Positions 6,300-12,104 of a stretch of 12,104 nucleotides of DNA are shown here, one piece after another. A program made the translations under genes and the position numbers. The notes below the pieces were generated by a model, which was not told the DNA's origin, searched no databases, and worked only from the letters and a program-made list of their open reading frames with translations. Numbering within the stretch: position 1 is the stretch's first letter; every line of letters starts with the position of its first letter. Source of the stretch: Peptococcaceae bacterium (lineage in GTDB: Bacteria > Bacillota > Dehalobacteriia > UBA7702); NCBI GenBank assembly GCA_019415505.1, contig DXZC01000067.1, positions 1 through 12,104 on the forward strand, given 5' to 3'.

Positions 6300-6357
6300 A
6301 CAAAAACAAAACGTTAAAAAGCAAAAGATGGTGTGAAAATGAAAAAACTGCAATAAT

Positions 6358-6386
6358 ATTATAGCCAAATTGCGACCTAATGTCAA
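6358..6386 (-). promoter_or_regulatory. Consensus sigma-A promoter for tRNA-Pro
   Basis: On the minus strand, TTGACA (6381-6386) is followed by 17 bases and TATAAT (6358-6363), an exact match to consensus in both boxes and spacing. The predicted start near 6351 leaves about 50 bases of leader before the tRNA. This fits strong constitutive expression of a stable RNA. Confidence 0.93.
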
Positions 6387-6444
6387 GAGATATACACTAA
6401 CCATTCACATTTATATTTTCGACATTTACTGACAAAATAGCAGA

Positions 6445-6903
6445 TCAATATAAATGAGGAAAATTCAGTTGCCGCAAAGCTTCATACAAACCTATAGCCA
6501 CAGAGTTGGAAAGGTTTAGGGAACGAATATCCTTTCCCATGGGAATTCGTACCGGGTTGCCATAGCCCCCCTGGAGTATTTCCAGAGGTAGGCCCCTGGT
6601 TTCCGGGCCAAAAACTAAAAAGTCATTTTGCTTGTAGGCCACGTCAGCGTAATTTTTTTTTGCCTTAGTCGTGAACAAATATAAATTAGCTTCAGGATTA
6701 GCAGTTAAAAAATCCTCAAAGCTTTTGTGAATATGTAAATCCAGTTTATCCCAATAATCTAAACCAGCCCGCTTTAAATACCGGTCAGCCAAAGAAAAAC
6801 CCAAGGGCTCGATAAGATGCAGGGCGGAACCGGTTACCGCGCAAGTGCGGGAGATGTTACCAGTATTAGACGGTATTTCCGGTTCATATAAGACTATTTC
6901 CAT
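6445..6903 (-). CDS. trmL: tRNA (cytidine/uridine-34 2'-O)-methyltransferase TrmL
   Basis: SPOUT-class enzyme of 152 residues that methylates the ribose of the wobble base 34 in tRNA-Leu, using S-adenosylmethionine. The knotted SAM site is intact: NTGNISRTC (13-21), FGPETRGLP (98-106) and IPMGKDIRSLNLSNSVAI (120-137). The length and motif order match TrmL (YibK, CspR) exactly. The ATG has AAGGAGA upstream and starts three bases after the stop of the SAM-methyltransferase gene. It is the last gene of the sfsA operon. I see no terminator behind it, so transcripts may run on into the tRNA-Pro region. Confidence 0.95.
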   Translation of the reverse strand: MEIVLYEPEIPSNTGNISRTCAVTGSALHLIEPLGFSLADRYLKRAGLDYWDKLDLHIHKSFEDFLTANPEANLYLFTTKAKKNYADVAYKQNDFLVFGPETRGLPLEILQGGYGNPVRIPMGKDIRSLNLSNSVAIGLYEALRQLNFPHLY

Positions 6904-6906
6904 TTG

Positions 6907-7644
6907 TTAATCTCTCCTTTTTGCTACCACTAATACCCGGCCGGTGCCAGAAGTTGGCGGTTCCTGGGTAAAAATGCCCCAGATAGCGAATAAATCCAAG
7001 TTATTAGCAGCCAAAGCCGACTTGACTATTGCCATATCGTGCTTCTTTTCTTCATGCTCCTCCTCAAAGCGACGGTATAAATCTCCTTCTCGGACAAAAC
7101 CGGTAACCTTGATTCGCCAGAGCTTTTGAGCGGCATTATAATTATTTTCATAGATAAGGTACATATCCTCTAAATCTATCACTGTTGTATCTGAATCCGA
7201 ATACTTGTCCACTAAATTAAGGTCGAAAATAAACACACCGCCGGGCTTTAAAGCTTGGGCAACTTGGGCGGCGAGACGTGGAAAATCATCGGCCCCAGTA
7301 AGATAATTTATACCGTCCTGGAATGATACCACCATATCAAATTCCCTCTGAAAGCCCATATCCAGCATATTCTTTTCATAATAATTGATTGCCAGATTGG
7401 CCTCCGCCGTTTTCGCCCGGGCAATATCCAGCATTGCGGGAGCTAAATCCACAGCGCTCATTGCAAGGCCCCGCTTAGCCAGGGGTATGGTGGTGCTCCC
7501 GGTGCCGCAGGCCAAATCCAAGGCGGACTGGGGCTTCACTCCGGCGGTGGCGGCTGCCTCCAGAATATAATCAGCCCAGCCTTCGTAATCCACCCCCAAC
7601 ATCATCATGTCATATATTTGAGCTAAACCCTCATAATTAGCCAT
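6907..7644 (-). CDS. Class I SAM-dependent methyltransferase, substrate unknown
   Basis: Cytosolic methyltransferase of 245 residues with a Rossmann fold. The SAM-binding motif I is LDLACGTGS (about residues 42-50), followed by the acidic strand end SAVDLAPAML. VVSFQDGINYL occupies the motif II region and LKPGGVFIFDLN motif III. It resembles the large group of small-molecule or protein methyltransferases annotated only by fold; no substrate can be named. I start it at the ATG at 7644, not the upstream in-frame GTG at 7653, because GAGGTG at 7651-7656 is placed correctly for the ATG. The start overlaps the end of the LarA gene by eight bases, so translation is probably coupled. trmL begins three bases after its stop. 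Confidence 0.85.
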   Translation of the reverse strand: MANYEGLAQIYDMMMLGVDYEGWADYILEAAATAGVKPQSALDLACGTGSTTIPLAKRGLAMSAVDLAPAMLDIARAKTAEANLAINYYEKNMLDMGFQREFDMVVSFQDGINYLTGADDFPRLAAQVAQALKPGGVFIFDLNLVDKYSDSDTTVIDLEDMYLIYENNYNAAQKLWRIKVTGFVREGDLYRRFEEEHEEKKHDMAIVKSALAANNLDLFAIWGIFTQEPPTSGTGRVLVVAKRRD

Positions 7645-8908
7645 TTTCCCCACCTCTGTAAACCGGCAAGGTAGTACCGCCCACTGTCATAGCGTAAACC
7701 TGGGCGTCCTCCCCTTTACAGGCCAATGCCGCGGCAAAGGCGGTCTCTAAATCCTTAAAGGGCCGCATATAAAGTTTTTCCACCATTGTTTCAGACAATG
7801 AAGATACTAAATAAACGGTAGCTTTTTTAGTTACTGCGGCAATAGCTGCCGCTTTATGGCCGCCTAAACGAAATTCACTCTGTATGCGCTCAAGAAGCTG
7901 GTCAGCGCAGGTAGCCTCATTGAGCCAGGCGGCAAAGGTCTTTTCACCGTAACCCTCCTTACACTCGCCCACCAAAATGATAATGCCACCATCTTTTACC
8001 GCCCATTGGGCGTTATCCAGAGCTTTTTGGGTCTGGTAGACATTTAAATCCTTGGGCAGTCCCCCAGGGGAGGCAATGACAATATCACCTTTTTTGTCAA
8101 TATACTGCTTATATATTTTATCTAAAATAGCGCAGCCTGCCCGGTGGGCCTCAATAGCGTGACCGGCAACAGCGCCAATAATTTCCTTCTTTTCGTTGAG
8201 CACTACATTAAGAATAAAATCCAGGGAGAGGAAATTGAGAATTTCCTCTAAATCATCGCGGACAGGATTTCCATCAACATTGCCTACCTTAGCTTTTTCC
8301 TCCAGCATCATGGCGTGGTTGGCCTCAATAGTTCTCCGGGTGCAGGCTCCCGGTACAACAGCCTTAACGCCGCCGCTGTAGCCGGCAAAGTAATGGTAAT
8401 CTATATTGCCAAGGCCAAGACGAATATCTGCCTCAACTACAGTACGGGCGACCTCGAAGGGAGTGCCCCTACTACTCTTACCCACCTCAATAAAATCATG
8501 GGCAGTTGAGTCCTCAACTTTTATACGCCCGTATACTGCTTCTCCCACCAAAGTGCGATGCTCCGACTCAGTTTGGGGACGGTGGCTACCCAAGGCTGAA
8601 ACAATAGTAATATCCTCCGGTTTCACCCCGGCCTGCTCTAGCGCTGCTAAAACCGGAGGCAAAAGTTTATAGCTGGGGCAGGGCCTAGTTATATCGCTAA
8701 TTATTATAGCGATTTTTTGACCAGCTTGCACAACTTCCTCTAGTTTTTTGGCGCCAATGGGAGCAGCCAAAGCCTCAGCGATTATCTGGTCGGCGCTGGG
8801 AGCAGCCTCCTCCTGACGGGGCAAGAGGGAGGCGATGAGATTTTTTTCCGGTATATGTACTCCCATACTGCCAGAGCCATAACCAAATTCTATATATTTT
8901 TCCGACAT
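7637..8908 (-). CDS. larA: LarA-family nickel-pincer racemase (lactate racemase homologue)
   Basis: Enzyme of 423 residues belonging to the nickel-dependent lactate racemase family, which interconverts enantiomers of 2-hydroxy acids. It uses a nickel-pincer nucleotide bound to a lysine. Landmarks match Lactobacillus plantarum LarA: Asp72 and Arg75 (SDITRP); His109 (GSHR), near the expected catalytic His108; then His172, Lys182 and His198 at exactly the His174/Lys184/His200 spacing (HYFAGYSGGVKAVVPG, then NH). Tyr291, Gln292 and Lys295 correspond to the substrate-binding YQ..K. Lys182 is the expected pincer attachment site. No cofactor genes (larB, larC, larE) are in the window, so maturation must rely on genes elsewhere. 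Family members act on several hydroxy acids, so lactate is not assured. GGAGG lies in the end of sfsA, one base between genes. Confidence 0.88.
   Translation of the reverse strand: MSEKYIEFGYGSGSMGVHIPEKNLIASLLPRQEEAAPSADQIIAEALAAPIGAKKLEEVVQAGQKIAIIISDITRPCPSYKLLPPVLAALEQAGVKPEDITIVSALGSHRPQTESEHRTLVGEAVYGRIKVEDSTAHDFIEVGKSSRGTPFEVARTVVEADIRLGLGNIDYHYFAGYSGGVKAVVPGACTRRTIEANHAMMLEEKAKVGNVDGNPVRDDLEEILNFLSLDFILNVVLNEKKEIIGAVAGHAIEAHRAGCAILDKIYKQYIDKKGDIVIASPGGLPKDLNVYQTQKALDNAQWAVKDGGIIILVGECKEGYGEKTFAAWLNEATCADQLLERIQSEFRLGGHKAAAIAAVTKKATVYLVSSLSETMVEKLYMRPFKDLETAFAAALACKGEDAQVYAMTVGGTTLPVYRGGENG
7651..7656 (-). promoter_or_regulatory. Shine-Dalgarno GAGGTG that fixes the methyltransferase start
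   Basis: On the minus strand GAGGTG is followed by six bases and then ATG at 7644. Starting at the GTG at 7653 would use part of this motif as the start codon and leave no ribosome site upstream. Confidence 0.7.
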
Positions 8909-8909
8909 A

Positions 8910-9605
8910 TTATACCTCCAATTTTACGGGAACCTCTTTAGCCAGTAAGATTTCTCCTGGGGTTACCTTGGCGTCATAGGCCAATATTTTAACACCAGCC
9001 TGAGACGCCTCCTTGAGCGCGGAGGCAAAGGCCGGATCTCTCTCGGCATGGGGGGTAAAGTAACGTATACCAGCCATTTGCATGACAAAAAGCACATAGG
9101 CATCATAACCATCCCTTACTGCCAATGCCAGCTCTCTAAGGTGTCTAACGCCTCTTGGCGTTGGCGCATCGGGGAACAGGGCTATATCATGGGATTCCAA
9201 GGTAACACCCTTAACTTCCATATAACAAATTTTTTCAGACCGTTTAAAGCGAAAATCAAAGCGTGAAGAGGCAAAGGTTTTTTCCCGCTCCACTTCTGTT
9301 GCGCCGAGCAGCTGCGCTATTCGTCCTGACTGCAACGCCTCCGCCACCAGTTTATTGGCAGCAGCGGAATCTACCTGTATCAGGCGAGAGCCTTTATATG
9401 CCGCATACAAAGTATAAGGATATTTGCGTTGCGGATTAGAGGAACGCTGCAAAAGTACCCGAGCATGAGGCACGAATATTTCCCGGCACCGGCCAGTGTT
9501 GGGCACATGAACCTTTAATTCCTCTCCAGCCTTAGTCCTCACCACCGCAACAAAGCGGTTGGGCCGGGCGAGGAATTCCGCCTCTTGAAATTTTTCATAG
9601 CGCAT
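8910..9605 (-). CDS. sfsA: SfsA, DNA/RNA nuclease-type protein
   Basis: Protein of 231 residues, the normal SfsA length. The name comes from stimulation of maltose fermentation in E. coli. The fold has an OB-like N-terminal domain and a PD-(D/E)XK nuclease domain. Family blocks are present: HVPNTGRC (33-40), SRFDFRF (114-120) and MEVKGVTL (129-136), then FPDAPTPRGVRHLREL (144-159). Asp117, Glu130 and Lys132 supply the PD-(D/E)XK-type residues, so a nucleic-acid role is plausible; the physiological role is unsettled. The ATG at 9605 has only a weak, distant AAAGGA. It is first in the four-gene operon with larA, the methyltransferase and trmL, and is divergent from the germination operon. Confidence 0.94.
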   Translation of the reverse strand: MRYEKFQEAEFLARPNRFVAVVRTKAGEELKVHVPNTGRCREIFVPHARVLLQRSSNPQRKYPYTLYAAYKGSRLIQVDSAAANKLVAEALQSGRIAQLLGATEVEREKTFASSRFDFRFKRSEKICYMEVKGVTLESHDIALFPDAPTPRGVRHLRELALAVRDGYDAYVLFVMQMAGIRYFTPHAERDPAFASALKEASQAGVKILAYDAKVTPGEILLAKEVPVKLEV

Positions 9606-9642
9606 AGATAAAAATTTTCCTTTCAGGCCATAATAAGGCTAT
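9606..9642 (+). promoter_or_regulatory. Candidate sigma-G (forespore) promoter for the germination operon
   Basis: CATAATA at 9629-9635 matches the sigma-G -10 pattern (CATnnTA). AGATA at 9606-9610 lies 18 bases upstream and keeps the ATA of the -35 but lacks its leading G. The start would be near 9642, just before GAGGTGA (9649-9655). Germination receptor operons are normally sigma-G dependent, which supports the reading. The -35 is weak, so this stays tentative. Confidence 0.4.
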
Positions 9643-9659
9643 TAATGTGAGGTGACTTT

Positions 9660-11102
9660 ATGAAAATATCCGCGGATTTTCAAAAAAACGTCGATTTTGT
9701 AAAACAAGCCATTGACCAATGCCCTGATTATATCATAAATGAGTTAAAACTTAAAGACGGTACGAGGTTACTTTTACTCTGTATCGATAACATGGTGGAT
9801 AGCCAAATACTCTACGACGAGGTTATACCCAGAATAATGGATATGACCAAGGAAACCTTTACCCTGGACGCCCTACCCTTTGCTAGAGTTAAGGTTGATA
9901 CAACCCTAGACGACGCCCTGGCAGGCGTGGCGACAGGCGGTACTTTTTTTCTAGTTGAGGGAATGTGCCGGGGCTTTGAGGTCAGAGTAGAAAGGCTATT
10001 TGGCCGTACGCCCATGCCCTCGGACACAGAGAAGAATTTGCGCGGCTCCAGGGACAGCTTTGTGGAAAATATCAACATGAATATGGCCATGCTCCGAACT
10101 AAGGTAGGCAACCACAATCTGAAATACGAGGAGCACTTTATTGGCGCCACCACCAATCAAAAGCTGGTAATCGCTTATATTAAAGGCATAGCCAACGAAA
10201 AGCTCTTGGCCCGGCTTAGACAAAGGGTAAAAAACTTAAATTTTGACGGCTACCTTTCCACCGGTTACGTGGAGCAGATGATAGCCGATAGGCCCCGCTC
10301 CCCCTTTCCCCAATTTGACGCTACTGAACGCACAGATAAAACTGTAGCTGGTCTGTTGGAAGGGAAATTCGCCGTGTTTGTTAACGGCGCGCCGGAGGCC
10401 CTACTGATGCCGGTTTCCTTTTGGGGCTTCTTTCAAGCTATGGACGATTATAGTCATAGCCCCTGGGTTGGCTCCATGCTGGGGATTTTTAGATTCATCA
10501 GTTTGTTTATTGCCATCTTCCTGCCCTCCATTTACATAACAGTGCTATCCTTTCACTACTATATTACGCCACTGTCCGTAATTTCCACGCTGCTAAATTC
10601 CCGCGATATGGTTATTTTTTCGCCTCTGTTGGAAGCTGTTATTATGGAATTCCTCTTTGAAATTATCCGAGAAGCTTCAGTGCGCCTGCCAACCTATGTA
10701 GGCAGCACTTTAGGTATTGTTGGCGGTATTATCATTGGACAGGCTGCCGTTGAGGTCGGCCTAGTTAGCAACTATATGGTAATTGTAGTTTCAGTTACGG
10801 CGATAGCCGGTTTCGTAGTACCCAGCCAGGATATGGCCTATACATTACGGCTAATTCGGTTTTTATTGATGTTCTTTGCGGGCTTTTTCGGCTTTGTGGG
10901 TATGATTATTGGCGGTTCGTTGCTACTTATTCATCTTATCCAAGTGGAATCTTTGGGTCGTCCCTACCTGATGCCCTTATTTCCCGCCCGTCCTAAGGAA
11001 GCAGTTAATACCGTTGTACGTATGCCCTTTAGATTCCTGCGCTTTCGGCCCTCTACAGCTAAACCCGAAGATAAGATAAGGGGGAAAAACCGTGGCAAGT
11101 AA
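9660..11102 (+). CDS. gerAA: Spore germination receptor A subunit (GerAA family)
   Basis: A-subunit of a GerA-type nutrient germinant receptor, an inner-membrane complex of spores that acts as a ligand-gated ion channel on germinant binding. At 480 residues it has family length. Residues 1-245 form the soluble N-terminal domain, with the family block RGSRDSFVENINMNMAMLR (128-146). The membrane region (about 250-430) has several hydrophobic segments and the hallmarks EIIREASVRLP (334-344), GIVGGIIIGQAAVEVGLVS (352-370) and ESLGRPYLMPLFP (430-442). The basic C-terminal tail is usual. A GAGGTGA lies seven bases from the ATG. The gene overlaps gerAB by 11 bases. SpoVAF is a relative, but the following GerAB gene makes GerA the better call. 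The symbol names the family; the germinant is not known. Confidence 0.94.
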   Translation: MKISADFQKNVDFVKQAIDQCPDYIINELKLKDGTRLLLLCIDNMVDSQILYDEVIPRIMDMTKETFTLDALPFARVKVDTTLDDALAGVATGGTFFLVEGMCRGFEVRVERLFGRTPMPSDTEKNLRGSRDSFVENINMNMAMLRTKVGNHNLKYEEHFIGATTNQKLVIAYIKGIANEKLLARLRQRVKNLNFDGYLSTGYVEQMIADRPRSPFPQFDATERTDKTVAGLLEGKFAVFVNGAPEALLMPVSFWGFFQAMDDYSHSPWVGSMLGIFRFISLFIAIFLPSIYITVLSFHYYITPLSVISTLLNSRDMVIFSPLLEAVIMEFLFEIIREASVRLPTYVGSTLGIVGGIIIGQAAVEVGLVSNYMVIVVSVTAIAGFVVPSQDMAYTLRLIRFLLMFFAGFFGFVGMIIGGSLLLIHLIQVESLGRPYLMPLFPARPKEAVNTVVRMPFRFLRFRPSTAKPEDKIRGKNRGK

Positions 11103-12104
11103 CAATATAACGTCAAACCAATTTATTACTTACATGCTGTCAACCGTGGCGGCGCTCACTATGATGAACGCCGCGCCTATCTTCACCCGTAATTTTGGCC
11201 AAAACACTTTAATTTTTATCGTAATAATTGCACTCCTCACCATTGTGCTGTTATTGGCCGCCGGAAAACTTATGCAAAGCTGCTCTTATCAAAGCCCCTA
11301 CCCCGTAACTGTAGGCTCCCTTGGTAAATGGGGCGGGAAAATATTTTATAGCTTAGTTTGCCTTTATCTCGTTATTCTTTCCGCCTTAGCTTTAAAAATC
11401 TTTATATATATAATAAACCATTACTATTTACAACAAACGCCCCTGATTATAATTAGTATCTTATTAATCCTTCCCACATTGTATACGGTATATGGCGGAC
11501 TTAGAGTATTTGGCCACACCTCAAGCTTACTTTATCTCCTAATTGGCATCTTTTTGGTCATATTTTTCTTTACTAAGAGCAATTATACTTTAAGCAATAT
11601 ATTTCCTTTGGTTGACCATAAATTAAAAGCGTCGTTACCATATATTCCCTGGTCTTTTATTTCTTCCGGGGCTATATTATCTTGCTTTTTCTTTATACCT
11701 GCAATAGTTGACCCCAAACATATAAAGAGAAGTATGGTGATTTTTACAATCCTATTTTTATCATTGTTATCTTTCACCTACATAATCGGCAGAGCTTATT
11801 TTGGGGAACCCTTTGTTGAATTGATTCTACCTTTTTTTAATCTTTCCAGTAGCTATGCCATCGGACCGTTAGAGCGTTTAGATGTAATATTTATTCTTAT
11901 CTTCATTCCCGTATTAGGATTATTTAACAGCTTTTATTTTTTGCTCTGTCATAAAGCCCAAAAGGAGTTATTCGCCAAATTTAATACCAAGCATCCTAAT
12001 ATCGCCCTGTTGATTCTGGCGGTAATAATTGTTGCCTTAGCAACCTGGGTACCTTTACCTAATGTCCTTTGGAATACCCTATATTTAGGTAATATTAGTA
12101 ACTT
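11092..12104 (+). CDS. gerAB: Spore germination receptor B subunit (GerAB family), 3' end cut off
   Basis: Partial gene, open to the window end with 337 codons visible; the family is about 360-370 residues, so only the last few dozen are missing. It is the B-subunit of the germinant receptor, an APC-superfamily permease-like membrane protein thought to bind the germinant. The sequence is a series of about ten hydrophobic helices (for example TLIFIVIIALLTIVLLLAAG near residues 40-60) with short polar loops. It includes family-like stretches such as SSSYAIGPLERLDVIFILIF in the last third. The start is GTG at 11092, overlapping the end of gerAA by 11 bases, with AAGGGGGAA upstream, so translation is coupled. 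A gerAC lipoprotein gene is expected just beyond the edge. Confidence 0.92.
   Translation, partial: MASNNITSNQFITYMLSTVAALTMMNAAPIFTRNFGQNTLIFIVIIALLTIVLLLAAGKLMQSCSYQSPYPVTVGSLGKWGGKIFYSLVCLYLVILSALALKIFIYIINHYYLQQTPLIIISILLILPTLYTVYGGLRVFGHTSSLLYLLIGIFLVIFFFTKSNYTLSNIFPLVDHKLKASLPYIPWSFISSGAILSCFFFIPAIVDPKHIKRSMVIFTILFLSLLSFTYIIGRAYFGEPFVELILPFFNLSSSYAIGPLERLDVIFILIFIPVLGLFNSFYFLLCHKAQKELFAKFNTKHPNIALLILAVIIVALATWVPLPNVLWNTLYLGNISN

Noticed and set aside
6204..6404. 66-codon minus-strand open frame
   Set aside because: It covers the tRNA-Pro gene and its promoter; the frame is a by-product of the tRNA sequence.
9812..10156. 114-codon minus-strand frame within gerAA
   Set aside because: It is antisense to the conserved N-terminal domain of gerAA, with no ribosome site.
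1..12104. CRISPR array, insertion sequence or transposase
   Set aside because: No evenly spaced direct repeats with spacers and no recognisable transposase or terminal inverted repeats were seen; the only periodic repeat is the in-frame beta-helix coil repeat.

Overview
The window most likely comes from an endospore-forming, low-to-moderate GC member of the Bacillota, probably a clostridial lineage. The reasons are a GerA-type germination receptor operon at the right end, a YqeY/GatB protein, a strong AGGAGG-type Shine-Dalgarno before most genes, a near-perfect sigma-A promoter, and AT-rich gaps between denser coding regions. The genus cannot be named from the sequence alone.

Left part (1-3400): 1-641 is mostly non-coding, apart from a weak minus-strand frame that runs off the left edge. 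A plus-strand lipoprotein follows, with a repetitive Gly-Gly beta-helix of the Cthe_2159/DUF4353 carbohydrate-binding type. Next comes endonuclease IV (nfo). A perfect-stem bidirectional terminator separates nfo from the convergent genes.

Middle (3399-6300), all on the minus strand: an ADP-ribosylglycohydrolase gene runs directly into yqeY (TAA then ATG) from a recognisable sigma-A promoter. After a 510-base AT-rich gap with unexplained hairpins comes a YafP-like GNAT acetyltransferase. A further gap holds a terminator and what looks like the frameshifted remains of a small gene. A tRNA-Pro(CGG) gene with its own TTGACA-N17-TATAAT promoter follows.

Right part (6445-12104): a tight minus-strand operon runs sfsA, then a LarA-family nickel-pincer racemase, then a SAM methyltransferase, then trmL. 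Its genes overlap or are 1-3 bases apart. Divergent from it is gerAA-gerAB, which encodes the A and B subunits of a spore germinant receptor. gerAB is cut by the window edge. A sigma-G-like -10 lies in the 54-base divergent gap.

Functionally this is mainly housekeeping: DNA repair or nuclease activity (nfo, sfsA), tRNA supply and modification (tRNA-Pro, trmL), and spore germination. It also has three enzymes of uncertain substrate: the LarA homologue, the methyltransferase and the ADP-ribosylglycohydrolase. I found no CRISPR array, complete mobile element or clearly novel multi-gene system. The least explained sequence is in the three large intergenic gaps.
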